A DNA stretch of 64,000 bases, from positions 37,136,493 to 37,200,492 of the forward strand of contig OX328108.1 in NCBI GenBank assembly GCA_946811185.2, written 5' to 3'. This document shows positions 19,686 through 32,762 of the stretch, one piece after another (the stretch's first letter is position 1; every line of letters begins with the position of its first letter). The position numbers and the translations under genes were made by a program. The notes under the pieces were generated by a model, which had not been told where the DNA came from, did no database searches, and saw only the letters and a list, made by a program, of their open reading frames with translations. This DNA is from Hippopus hippopus. Taxonomy: Eukaryota > Mollusca > Bivalvia > Cardiida > Cardiidae.

Positions 19686-22600
19686 ACTTTAAATATGCTA
19701 AGATGATCAATGTACAGTGTAGAAACCCCAGAAAAGAAGAAAATAATGTCACAAGTGGCTGAAAAAGACTGAAAACTCTTTCAGTAGCAACTGATTTCTA
19801 TTGCATAAATCAAACAAAGGGAACTAAATTTTATTATTATTTTTTTTAATCTCTTTTTACCGTAACAAGAAACCCAGTTACGTTGACTACCGTGTCATAC
19901 GTGCCAGTTACGCACCCGCGAAAACACGAAAAATCGACTTACGGCACATTCCATAGCAGACGACACCTCTTGCTTAAGTCAAATATAGGGAATTTTTTTT
20001 GTTCTTTTTTATCTTACTAGGGCCATTTTATTGGCATTGATACTTTGAATATGCTCAGATGATCAATGTACAGTGTAGAAACCCCAGAAAATAATGTCAC
20101 AAGTGGCTGAAAAAGACTGAAAACTCTTTCAGTAGCAACTGATTTCTATTGCATAAATCAAACAAAGGGAACTAAATTTTATTATTAATTTTTTTTAATC
20201 TCTTTTTACCGTAACAAGAAACCCAGTTACGTTGACTACCGTCTCATACGTGCCAGTTACGCACCCGCGAAAACACGAAAGATCGACTTACGGCACATTC
20301 CATAGCAGACGACACCTCTTGCTTAAGTCAAATATAGGGAATTTTTTTTGTTCTTTTTTATCTTACTAGGGCCATTTTATTGGCATTGATACTTTGAATA
20401 TGCTCAGGTGATCAATGTACAGTGTAAAAACCCCAGAAGATAATGTCACAAGTGCCTAAAAAAGACTGAAAACTCTTTCAGTAGCAACTGATTTCTATTG
20501 CATAAATCAAACAAAGGGAACTAAATTTTTATTATTATTTTTTTTAATCTCTTTTTACCGTAACAAGAAACCCAGTTACGTTGACTACCGTGTCATACGT
20601 GCCAGTTACGCACCCGCGAAAACACGAAAAATCGACTTACGGCACATTCCATAGCAGACGACACCTCTTGCTTAAGTCAAATATAGGGAATTTTTTTTGT
20701 TCTTTTTTATCTTACTAGGGCCATTTTATTGGCATTGATACTTTGAATATGCTCAGATGATCAATGTACAGTGTAAAAACCCCAGAAGATAATGTCACAA
20801 GTGGCTAAAAAAGACTGAAAACTCTTTCAGTAGCAACTAATTTCTATTGCATAAATCAAACAAAGGGAACTAAATTTTATTATTTTTTTAATCTCTTTTT
20901 ACCGTAACAAGAAACCCAGTTACGTTGACTACCGTCTCATACGTGCCAGTTATGCGCCCGCGAAAACATGAAAAATCGACTTACGGCACATTCCATGGCA
21001 GATGACACCTCTTGCTTAAATCAAATATAGGGAATTTTTTTTTGTTCTTTTTTATCTTACTAGGGCCATTTTATTGGCATTGATACTTTGAATATGCTCA
21101 GATGATCAATGTACAGTGTAGAAACCCCAGAAGATAATGTCACAAGTGCCTAAAAAAGACTGAAAACTCTTTCAGTAGCAACTGATTTCTATTGCATAAA
21201 TCAAACAAAGGGAACTAAATTTTTACTTTTTTTGTAATCTCTTTTTACCGTAACAAGAAACCCAGTTACGTTGACTACTCTCTCATACGTGCCAGTTACG
21301 CACCCGCGAAAACACGAAAAATCGACTTACGGCACATTCCATAGCAGACGACACCTCTTGCTTAAGTCAAGTATAGGGATTTTTGTTTCTTCTTTTTTAT
21401 CTTACTAGGGCCATTTTATTGGCATTGATACTTTGAATATGCTCAGATGATCAATGTACAGTGTAGAAACCCCAGAAAATAAGAAAATAATGTCACAAGT
21501 GGCTGAAAAAGACTGAAAACTCTTTCAGTAGCAACTGATTTCTATTGCATAAATCAAACAAAGGGAACTAAATTTTATTATTATTTTTTTTTAATCTCTT
21601 TTTCCCGTAACAAGAAACCCAGTTACGTTGACTACCGTCTCATACGTGCCAGTTACGCACCCGCGAAAACACGAAAAATCGACTTACGGCACATTCCATA
21701 GCAGACGACACCTCTTGCTTAAGTCAAATATAGGGAATTTTTTTTGTTCTTTTTTATCTTACTAGGGCCATTTTATTGGCATTGATACTTTGAATATGCT
21801 CAGATGATCAATTTACAGTGTAGAAACCCCAGAAAATAATGTCACAAGTAGCTAAAAAAGACTGAAAACTCTTTCAGTAGCAACTGATTTCTATTGCATA
21901 AATCAAACAAAGGGAACTAAATTTTATTATTATTTTTTTTAATCTCTTTTTACCGTAACAAGAAACCCAGTTACGTTGACTACCATGTCATACGTGCCAG
22001 TTACGCACCCGCGAAAACACGAAAAATCGACTTACGGCACATTCCATAGCAGACGACACCTCTTGCTTAAGTCAAATATAGGGAATTTTTTTTGTTCTTT
22101 TTTATCTTACTAGGGCCATTTTATTGGCATTGATACTTTAAATATGCTCAGATGATGAATGTACAGTGTAGAAACCCCAGAAGATAATGTTACAAGTGCC
22201 TAAAAAAGACTGAAAAGTCTTTCAGTAGCAACTGATTTCTATTGCATAAATCAAACAAAGGGAACTAAATTTTTATTATTATTTTTTGTAATCTCTTTTT
22301 ACCGTAACAAGAAACCCAGTTACGTTGACTAATCTCTCATACGTGCCAGTTACGCACCCGCGAAAACACGAAGAATCGACTTACGGCACATTCCATAGCA
22401 GACGACACCTCTTGCTTAAGTCAAATATAGGGAACTTTTTTTGTTCTTTTTTATCTTACTAGGGCCATTTTATTGGCTTTAATACTTTGAATATGCTCAG
22501 ATGATCAATGTACAGTGTAGAAACCCCAGAAGATAATGTCACAAGTGGCTAAAAAAGACTGAAAACTCTTTCAGTAGCAAGTGATATCTATTGCATAAAT

Positions 22601-24057
22601 CAAACAAAGGGAACTAAATTTTTACTTTTTTTGTAATCTCTTTTTACCGTAACAAGAAACCCAGTTACGTTGACTACCATGTCATACGTGCCAGTTACGC
22701 ACCCGCGAAAACACGAAAAATCGACTTACGGCACATTCCATAGCAGACGACACCTCTTGCTTAAGTCAAATATAGGGAATTTTTTTTGTTCTTTTTTATC
22801 TTACTAGGGCCATTTTATTGGCATTGATACTTTGAATATGCTCAGATGATCAATGTACAGTGTAGAAACCCCAGAAAATAAGAAAATAATGTCACAAGTG
22901 GCTGAAAAAGACTGAAAACTCTTTCAGTAGCAACTAATTTCTATTGCATAAATCAAACAAAGGGAACTAAATTTTATTATTATTTTTTTTTTATCTCTTT
23001 TTACCGTAACAAGAAACCCAGTTACGTTGACTACCGTCTCATACGTGCCAGTTACGCACCCGCGAAAACACGAAAAATCGACTTACGGCACATTCCATAG
23101 CAGACGACACCTCTTGCTTAAGTCAAATATAGGGAATTTTTTTTGTTCTTTTTTATCTTACTAGGGCCATTTTATTGGCATTGATACTTTGAATATGCTC
23201 AGATGATCAATGTACAGTGTAGAAACCCCAGAAAATAAGAAAATAATGTCACAAGTGGCTGAAAAAGACTGAAAACTCTTTCAGTAGCAACTGATTTCTA
23301 TTGCATAAATCAAACAAAGGGAACTAAATTTTATTATTATTTTTTTTTTATCTCTTTTTACCGTAACAAGAAACCCAGTTACGTTGACTACCGTCTCATA
23401 CGTGCCAGTTACGCACCCGCGAAAACACGAAAAATCGACTTACGGCACATTCCATAGCAGACGACACCTCTTGCTTAAGTCAAATATAGGGAATTTTTTT
23501 TGTTCTTTTTTATCTTACTAGGGCCATTTTATTGGCATTGATACTTTGAATATGCTCAGATGATCAATGTACAGTGTAAAAACCCCAGAAGATAATGTCA
23601 CAAGTGGCTAAAAAAGACTGAAAACTCTTTCAGTAGCAACTGATTTCTATTGCATAAATCAAACAAAGGGAACTAAATTTTATTATTTTTTTAATCTCTT
23701 TTTACCGTAACAAGAAACCCAGTTACGTTGACTACCGTCTCATACGTGCCAGTTATGCGCCCGCGAAAACATGAAAAATCGACTTACGGCACATTCCATA
23801 GCAGACGACACCTCTTGCTTAAATCAAATATAGGGAATTTTTTTTGGTTCTTTTTTATCTTACTAGGGCCATTGAAATGGCATTGATAGTTTGAATATGC
23901 TCAGATGATCAATGTACAGTGTAGAAACCCCAGAAGATAATGTCACAAGTGCCTAAAAAAGACTGAAAACTCTTTCAGTAGCAACTGATTTCTATTGCAT
24001 AAATCAAACAAAGGGAACTAAATTTTTATTATTTTTTTTTTAATCTCTTTTTATACC
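19686..24057 (+). repeat. Monomer array 5, 12 monomers
   Basis: Full monomers from 19862 to 24058 (4,196 bp). It includes an ordered cassette of marker monomers (about 20.9-22.4 kb): CCATGGCAGATGAC, then GTCAAGTATAGGGATTTTTG, then TTTTTCCCGTAAC, then CCATGTCATACG, then GATGATGAATG with GTTACAAG, then GACTAATCTCTC with GAAGAATCG. The same order recurs in arrays 8 and 10. The part after about 21.4 kb is the first copy of the 4,860-bp duplication. Confidence 0.94.
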
Positions 24058-25228
24058 GTGACAAGAAATCCAGTTGCGTTGACTACCGTCCCATACGTGC
24101 CAGTTATGCGCCCGCGAAAACATGAAAAATCGACTTACGGCACATTCCATAGCAGACGACACCTGTTGCCTAAGTCAAATATAGGGAAATTTTTTTTTTC
24201 GTTTTCTCTTACTAGGGCCATTGAATTGGTTACGATGACTATCGCACCCATACGTGACCGTTACGTGCTATGCATAAAATCATAAAATCAACTAGGACAC
24301 TTTCGGAGGCAACTGATACCTGTTGCACAAATCAAAGAAAGGTAAACCAAATTCGTTTTCTTACCAAGGTCATGAAAAACATTGAACCAATTTTGGTGAC
24401 CGTGTGAGTCATAAGTCGATTTTATGTTTAACCGCTGCGCAAAAACATTGATTCAGAAGCAACGGGTTGCTGTTGCATAAACTTTTTCCAATAAGAAATC
24501 TTGTTCTTGTTTGAAGAATTTAGAAATAGGCCAATGAAATACAATAAGATATAAGAATGACTAATAATAAAAATAGGTAAAATAGATAAAATGGCAAAGT
24601 TAGGGATTCAACCTTTGACCATCAGGACCCAAAAAAGGTCTTGGTGCAGGGGTCAAACCCTCTTTGCGATTGAATAGGCTCAAATGACCCGAAGATTTAA
24701 CATAGATATACAGAGATTTCCCCCCCTTCCAATCTGCCAATCAAATCTCAGGCCTCTATTAAATTATCCAATCACAGAAGCTTTTAGAAAATCAAAATGG
24801 CGTCCAATCAGCCAATCAAATCTCATCCCTCTCTCCAAATTATCCAATCAGAAAAGCTTTGAGAAATTCAATATTGCGCCCAATCAGCCAATCAAATTGC
24901 AGACACACCCACAGAATCATCCAATCAGAAAGCTTTGAGCCATTTGAAATGGCGCCCGAAAATATCGATAGAAAACAGTGAACAAGAATCGGCATAAAAG
25001 TGGATTTTAAGTCTTCTTTGAAGGCTGTTATGCAGTCCTTGGCAAACTGCCAGGCATGCACCCTCCACACATGCCAGATTTCACTGAAAATGGGTGAAAA
25101 TTTAAGAAAACAGGGTGACAGAAGACCTTGTTTTGGTGCCTTCTAGCACCTTGCAAGAGTGACTTCCCCTGATCTCTTGATTCGATTTGCTTTTCTAATT
25201 CAGGCCAACTGCCATACTGTACATTGAT
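24058..25228 (+). repeat. CCAAT block 6 (3 units)
   Basis: First block of the 4,860-bp duplication. With block 7 it shares GTGCTATGCATAAAATC near 24266 and AAATATACTAAG in the terminal inverted-repeat spacer. Private: GGGTGAAAAT near 25093. C tract of 7. Confidence 0.95.
24729..25029 (+). promoter_or_regulatory. Putative promoter, 9 CCAAT boxes (block 6)
   Basis: Three 75-bp units and intact downstream motifs. Confidence 0.42.
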
Positions 25229-28200
25229 ACTTTAAATATACTAAGATGATCAATGTACAGTGTAGAAACCCCAGAAAAGAAGAAAATAATGTCACAAGTG
25301 GCCAAAAAAGACTGAAAACTCTTTCAGTAGCAACTGATTTCTATTGCATAAATCAAACAAAGGGAACTAAATTTTATTATTATTTTTTTTAATCTCTTTT
25401 TACCGTAACAAGAAACCCTGTTACGTTGACTACTGTCTCATACGTGCCAGTTACGCACCCGCGAAAACACGAAAAATCGACTTACGGCACATTCCATAGC
25501 AGACGACACCTCTTGCTTAAGTCAAATATAGGGAATTTTTTTTGTTCTTTTTTATCTTACTAGGGCCATTTTATTGGCATTGATACTTTGAATATGCTCA
25601 GATGATCAATGTACAGTGTAGAAACCCCAGAAAATAAGAAAATAATGTCACAAGTGGCTGAAAAAGACTGAAAACTCTTTCAGTAGCAACTGATTTCTAT
25701 TGCATAAATCAAACAAGGGGAACTAAATTTTATTATTATTTTTTTTTTATCTCTTTTTACCGTAACAAGAAACCCAGTTACGTTGACTACCGTCTCATAC
25801 GTGCCAGTTACGCATCCCCGAAAACACGAAAAATCGACTTACGGCACATTCCATAGCAGACGACACCTCTTGCTTAAGTCAAATATAGGGAATTTTTTTT
25901 GTTCTTTTTTATCTTACTAGGGCCATTTTATTGGCATTGATACTTTGAATATGCTCAGGTGATCAATTTACAGTGTAGAAACCCCAGAAAATAATGTCAC
26001 AAGTGGCTGAAAAAGACTGAAAACTCTTTCAGTAGCAACTGATTTCTATTGCATAAATCAAACAAAGGGAACTAAATTTTATTATTATTTTTTTTAATCT
26101 CTTTTTACCGTAACAAGAAACCCAGTTACGTTGACTACCGTCTCATACGTGCCAGTTACGCACCCGCGAAAACACGAAAAATCGACTTACGGCACATTCC
26201 ATAGCAGACGACACCTCTTGCTTAAGTCAAATATAGGGAATTTTTTTTGTTCTTTTTTATCTTACTAGGGCCATTTTATTGGCATTGATACTTTGAATAT
26301 GCTCAGATGATCAATGTACAGTGTAGAAACCCCAGAAAATAAGAAAATAATGTCACAAGTGGCTGAAAAAGACTGAAAACTCTTTCAGTAGCAACTGATT
26401 TCTATTGCATAAATCAAACAAAGGGAACTAAATTTTATTATTATTTTTTTTTAATCTCTTTTTCCCGTAACAAGAAACCCAGTTACGTTGACTACCGTCT
26501 CATACGTGCCAGTTACGCACCCGCGAAAACACGAAAAATCGACTTACGGCACATTCCATAGCAGACGACACCTCTTGCTTAAGTCAAATATAGGGAATTT
26601 TTTTTGTTCTTTTTTATCTTACTAGGGCCATTTTATTGGCATTGATACTTTGAATATGCTCAGATGATCAATTTACAGTGTAGAAACCCCAGAAAATAAT
26701 GTCACAAGTAGCTAAAAAAGACTGAAAACTCTTTCAGTAGCAACTGATTTCTATTGCATAAATCAAACAAAGGGAACTAAATTTTATTATTATTTTTTTT
26801 AATCTCTTTTTACCGTAACAAGAAACCCAGTTACGTTGACTACCATGTCATACGTGCCAGTTACGCACCCGCGAAAACACGAAAAATCGACTTACGGCAC
26901 ATTCCATAGCAGACGACACCTCTTGCTTAAGTCAAATATAGGGAATTTTTTTTGTTCTTTTTTATCTTACTAGGGCCATTTTATTGGCATTGATACTTTA
27001 AATATGCTCAGATGATGAATGTACAGTGTAGAAACCCCAGAAGATAATGTTACAAGTGCCTAAAAAAGACTGAAAAGTCTTTCAGTAGCAACTGATTTCT
27101 ATTGCATAAATCAAACAAAGGGAACTAAATTTTTATTATTATTTTTTGTAATCTCTTTTTACCGTAACAAGAAACCCAGTTACGTTGACTAATCTCTCAT
27201 ACGTGCCAGTTACGCACCCGCGAAAACATGAAGAATCGACTTACGGCACATTCCATAGCAGACGACACCTCTTGCTTAAGTCAAATATAGGGAACTTTTT
27301 TTGTTCTTTTTTATCTTACTAGGGCCATTTTATTGGCTTTAATACTTTGAATATGCTCAGATGATCAATGTACAGTGTAGAAACCCCAGAAGATAATGTC
27401 ACAAGTGGCTAAAAAAGACTGAAAACTCTTTCAGTAGCAAGTGATTTCTATTGCATAAATCAAACAAAGGGAACTAAATTTTTACTTTTTTTGTAATCTC
27501 TTTTTACCGTAACAAGAAACCCAGTTACGTTGACTACCATGTCATACGTGCCAGTTACGCACCCGCGAAAACACGAAAAATCGACTTACGGCACATTCCA
27601 TAGCAGTCGACACCTCTTGCTTAAGTCAAATATAGGGAATTTTTTTTGTTCTTTTTTATCTTACTAGGGCCATTTTATTGGCATTGATACTTTGAATATG
27701 CTCAGATGATCAATGTACAGTGTAGAAACCCCAGAAAATAAGAAAATAATGTCACAAGTGGCTGAAAAAGACTGAAAACTCTTTCAGTAGCAACTAATTT
27801 CTATTGCATAAATCAAACAAAGGGAACTAAATTTTATTATTATTTTTTTTTTATCTCTTTTTACCGTAACAAGAAACCCAGTTACGTTGACTACCGTCTC
27901 ATACGTGCCAGTTACGCACCCGCGAAAACACGAAAAATCGACTTACGGCACATTCCATAGCAGACGACACCTCTTGCTTAAGTCAAATATAGGGAATTTT
28001 TTTTGTTCTTTTTTATCTTACTAGGGCCATTTTATTGGCATTGATACTTTGAATATGCTCAGATGATCAATGTACAGTGTAGAAACCCCAGAAAATAAGA
28101 AAATAATGTCACAAGTGGCTGAAAAAGACTGAAAACTCTTTCAGTAGCAACTGATTTCTATTGCATAAATCAAACAAAGGGAACTAAATTTTATTATTAT

Positions 28201-28917
28201 TTTTTTTTTATCTCTTTTTACCGTAACAAGAAACCCAGTTACGTTGACTACCGTCTCATACGTGCCAGTTACGCACCCGCGAAAACACGAAAAATCGACT
28301 TACGGCACATTCCATAGCAGACGACACCTCTTGCTTAAGTCAAATATAGGGAATTTTTTTTGTTCTTTTTTATCTTACTAGGGCCATTTTATTGGCATTG
28401 ATACTTTGAATATGCTCAGATGATCAATGTACAGTGTAAAAACCCCAGAAGATAATGTCACAAGTGGCTAAAAAAGACTGAAAACTCTTTCAGTAGCAAC
28501 TGATTTCTATTGCATAAATCAAACAAAGGGAACTAAATTTTATTATTTTTTTAATCTCTTTTTACCATAACAAGAAACCCAGTTACGTTGACTACCGTCT
28601 CATACGTGCCAGTTATGCGCCCGCGAAAACATGAAAAATCGACTTACGGCACATTCCATAGCAGACGACACCTCTTGCTTAAATCAAATATAGGGAATTT
28701 TTTTTGGTTCTTTTTTATCTTACTAGGGCCATTGAAATGGCATTGATAGTTTGAATATGCTCAGATGATCAATGTACAGTGTAGAAACCCCAGAAGATAA
28801 TGTCACAAGTGCCTAAAAAAGACTGAAAACTCTTTCAGTAGCAACTGATTTCTATTGCATAAATCAAACAAAGGGAACTAAATTTTTATTATTTTTTTTT
28901 TAATCTCTTTTTATACC
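25229..28917 (+). repeat. Monomer array 6, 10 monomers
   Basis: Full monomers from 25405 to 28918 (3,513 bp). From about 26.3 kb it is the second copy of the stretch beginning near 21.43 kb. Unusual monomers: AACAAGGGGAACT with CGCATCCCCGAAAAC near 25716-25815; GACTAATCTCTC with AACATGAAGAATCG near 27187-27235; AAATTTTTACTTTTTTTG near 27476. Confidence 0.94.
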
Positions 28918-30088
28918 GTGACAAGAAATCCAGTTGCGTTGACTACCGTCCCATACGTGCCAGTTATGCGCCCGCGAAAACATGAAAAATCGACTTACGG
29001 CACATTCCATAGCAGACGACACCTGTTGCCTAAGTCAAATATAGGGAAATTTTTTTTTTCGTTTTCTCTTACTAGGGCCATTGAATTGGTTACGATGACT
29101 ATCGCACCCATACGTGACCGTTACGTGCTATGCATAAAATCATAAAATCAACTAGGACACTTTCGGAGGCAACTGATACCTGTTGCACAAATCAAAGAAA
29201 GGTAAACCAAATTCGTTTTCTTACCAAGGTCATGAAAAACATTGAACCAATTTTGGTGACCGTGTGAGTCATAAGTCGATTTTATGTTTAACCGCTGCGC
29301 AAAAACATTGATTCAGAAGCAACGGGTTGCTGTTGCATAAACTTTTTCCAATAAGAAATCTTGTTCTTGTTTGAAGAATTTAGAAATAGGCCAATGAAAT
29401 ACAATAAGATATAAGAATGACTAATAATAAAAATAGGTAAAATAGATAAAATGGCAAAGTTAGGGATTCAACCTTTGACCATCAGGACCCAAAAAAGGTC
29501 TTGGTGCAGGGGTCAAACCCTCTTTGCGATTGAATAGGCTCAAATGACCCGAAGATTTAACATAGATATACAGAGATTTCCCCCCCTTCCAATCTGCCAA
29601 TCAAATCTCAGGCCTCTATTAAATTATCCAATCACAGAAGCTTTTAGAAAATCAAAATGGCGTCCAATCAGCCAATCAAATCTCATCCCTCTCTCCAAAT
29701 TATCCAATCAGAAAAGCTTTGAGAAATTCAATATTGCGCCCAATCAGCCAATCAAATTGCAGACACACCCACAGAATCATCCAATCAGAAAGCTTTGAGC
29801 CATTTGAAATGGCGCCCGAAAATATCGATAGAAAACAGTGAACAAGAATCGGCATAAAAGTGGATTTTAAGTCTTCTTTGAAGGCTGTTATGCAGTCCTT
29901 GGCAAACTGCCAGGCATGCACCCTCCACACATGCCAGATTTCACTGAAAATGGGCGAACATTTAAGAAAACAGGGTGACAGAAGACCTTGTTTTGGTGCC
30001 TTCTAGCACCTTGCAAGAGTGACTTCCCCTGATCTCTTGATTCGATTTGCTTTTCTAATTCAGGCCAACTGCCATACTGTACATTGAT
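28918..30088 (+). repeat. CCAAT block 7 (3 units)
   Basis: Second block of the 4,860-bp duplication, nearly identical to block 6. Private: GGGCGAACATTT near 29953. C tract of 7. It is followed after four monomers by short block 8. Confidence 0.95.
29589..29889 (+). promoter_or_regulatory. Putative promoter, 9 CCAAT boxes (block 7)
   Basis: Three 75-bp units and intact downstream motifs. Confidence 0.42.
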
Positions 30089-31664
30089 ACTTTAAATATA
30101 CTAAGATGATCAATGTACAGTGTAGAAACCCCAGAAAAGAAGAAAATAATGTCACAAGTGGCCAAAAAAGACTGAAAACTCTTTCAGTAGCAACTGATTT
30201 CTATTGCATAAATCAAACAAAGGGAACTAAATTTTATTATTATTTTTTTTAATCTCTTTTTACCGTAACAAGAAACCCTGTTACGTTGACTACTGTCTCA
30301 TACGTGCCAGTTACGCACCCGCGAAAACACGAAAAATCGACTTACGGCACATTCCATAGCAGACGACACCTCTTGCTTAAGTCAAATATAGGGAATTTTT
30401 TTTGTTCTTTTTTATCTTACTAGGGCCATTTTATTGGCATTGATACTTTGAATATGCTCAGATGATCAATGTACAGTGTAGAAACCCCAGAAAATAAGAA
30501 AATAATGTCACAAGTGGCTGAAAAAGACTGAAAACTCTTTCAGTAGCAACTGATTTCTATTGCATAAATCAAACAAGGGGAACTAAATTTTATTATTATT
30601 TTTTTTTTATCTCTTTTTACCGTAACAAGAAACCCAGTTACGTTGACTACCGTCTCATACGTGCCAGTTACGCATCCCCGAAAACACGAAAAATCGACTT
30701 ACGGCACATTCCATAGCAGACGACACCTCTTGCTTAAGTCAAATATAGGGAATTTTTTTTGTTCTTTTTTATCTTACTAGGGCCATTTTATTGGCATTGA
30801 TACTTTGAATATGCTCAGGTGATCAATTTACAGTGTAGAAACCCCAGAAAATAATGTCACAAGTGGCTGAAAAAGACTGAAAACTCTTTCAGTAGCAACT
30901 GATTTCTATTGCATAAATCAAACAAAGGGAACTAAATTTTATTATTATTTTTTTTAATCTCTTTTTACCGTAACAAGAAACCCAGTTACGTTGACTACCG
31001 TCTCATACGTGCCAGTTACGCACCCGCGAAAACACGAAAAATCGACTTACGGCACATTCCATAGCAGACGACACCTCTTGCTTAAGTCAAATATAGGGAA
31101 TTTTTTTTGTTCTTTTTTATCTTACTAGGGCCATTTTATTGGCATTGATACTTTGAATATGCTCAGATGATCAATGTACAGTGTAAAAACCTCAGAAGAT
31201 AATGTCACAAGTGGCTAAAAAAGACTGAAAACTCTTTCAGTAGCAACTGATTTCTGTTGCATAAATCAAACAAAGGGAACTAAATTTTATTATTTTTTTA
31301 ATCTCTTTTTACCGTAACAAGAAACCCAGTTACGTTGACTACCGTCTCATACGTGCCAGTTATGCGCCCGCGAAAACATGAAAAATCGACTTACGGCACA
31401 TTCCATAGCAGACGACACCTCTTGCTTAAATCAAATATAGGGAATTTTTTTTTGTTCTTTTTTATCTTACTAGGGCCATTGAAATGGCATTGATACTTTG
31501 AATATGCTCAGATGATCAATGTACAGTGTAGAAACCCCAGAAGATAATGTCACAAGTGCCTAAAAAAGACTGAAAACTCTTTCAGTAGCAACTGATTTCT
31601 ATTGCATAAATCAAACAAAGGGAACTAAATTTTTATTATTTTTTTTTTAATCTCTTTTTATACC
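30089..31664 (+). repeat. Monomer array 7, 4 monomers
   Basis: Full monomers from 30265 to 31665 (1,400 bp). The first part belongs to the 4,860-bp duplication up to about 31.18 kb, where GTGTAAAAACCTCAGAAG replaces the GTGTAGAAACCCCAGAAAATAAG of the sister copy. After that it follows arrays 4 and 9. So the duplication edge lies inside a monomer and was joined in register. Confidence 0.93.
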
Positions 31665-32762
31665 GTGACAAGAAATCCAGTTGCGTTGACTACCGTCCCA
31701 TACGTGCCAGTTATGCGCCCGCGAAAACATGAAAAATCGACTTACGGCACATTCCATAGCAGACGACACCTCTTGCCTAAGTCAAATATAGGGAAATTTT
31801 TTTTTTCGTTTTTCTCTTACTAGGGCCATTGAATTGGTTACGATGACTATCGCACCCATACGTGACCGTTACGTGCTGTGCATAAAATCATAAAATCAAC
31901 TAGGACACTTTCGGAGGCAACTGATACCTGTTGCACAAATCAAAGAAAGGTAAACCAAATTCGTTTTCTTACCAAGGTCATGAAAAACATTGAACCAATT
32001 TTGGTGACCGTGTGAGTCATAAGTCGATTTTATGTTTAACCGCTGCGCAAAAACATTGATTCAGAAGCAACGGGTTGCTGTTGCATAAACTTTTTCCAAT
32101 AAGAAATCTTGTTCTTGTTTGAAGAATTTAGAAATAGGCCAATGAAATACAATAAGATGTAAGAATGACTAATAATAAAAATAGGTAAAATAGGTAAAAT
32201 GACAAAGTTAGGGATTCAACCTTTGACCATCAGGACCCAAAAAAGGTCTTGGTGCAGGGGTCAAACCCTCTTTGCGATTGAATAGGCTCAAATGACCCGA
32301 AGATTTAACATAGATATACAGAGATTTCCCCCCCCTTCCAATCTGCCAATCAAATCTCATCCCTCTCTCCAAATTATCCAATCAGAAAAGCTTTGAGAAA
32401 TTCAATATTGCGCCCAATCAGCCAATCAAATTGCAGACACACCCACAGAATCATCCAATCAGAAAGCTTTGAGCCATTTGAAATGGCGCCCGAAAATATC
32501 GATAGAAAACAGTGAACAAGAATCGGCATAAAAGTGGATTTTAAGTCTTCTTTGAAGGCTGTTATGCAGTCCTTGGCAAACTGCCAGGCATGCACCCTCC
32601 ACACATGCCAGATTTCACTGAAAATGGGCGAAAATTTAAGAAAACAGGGTGACAGAAGACCTTGTTTTGGTGCCTTCTAGCACCTTGCAAGAGTGACTTC
32701 CCCTGATCTCTTGATTCGATTTGCTTTTCTAATTCAGGCCAACTGCCATACTGTACATTGAT
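31665..32762 (+). repeat. CCAAT block 8 (2 units), short-block subfamily
   Basis: Same fused first CCAAT unit, extra T and AATAGGTAAAATGACAAAG variants as blocks 5 and 10. One private reversion to the ordinary CACCTCTTGCC near 31767, where other blocks have CACCTGTTGCC. C tract of 8. Confidence 0.95.
32338..32563 (+). promoter_or_regulatory. Putative promoter, 6 CCAAT boxes (block 8)
   Basis: Two units. TTTGAA, ATGGCGCC, TATCGATA and CATAAAAG are intact. Confidence 0.4.

Larger units (their letters stand above)
21430..31185 (+). repeat. 4,860-bp tandem duplication (about 21.43-26.3 kb and 26.29-31.18 kb)
   Basis: Markers recur at exactly 4,860 bp: TTTTTCCCGTAAC (21601/26461), GATGATGAATG (22151/27011), the CCAAT blocks (24058/28918), GAAACCCTGTTACG (25410/30270) and CGCATCCCCGAAAAC (25812/30672). 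The unit holds one block plus 10 monomers. Few differences were seen (GTGATATCT versus GTGATTTCT near 22573/27433; GCAGACGAC versus GCAGTCGAC near 27605; Asn24His ORF change in the second block), so it is recent. Edges are approximate because neighbouring monomers are similar. Confidence 0.92.
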
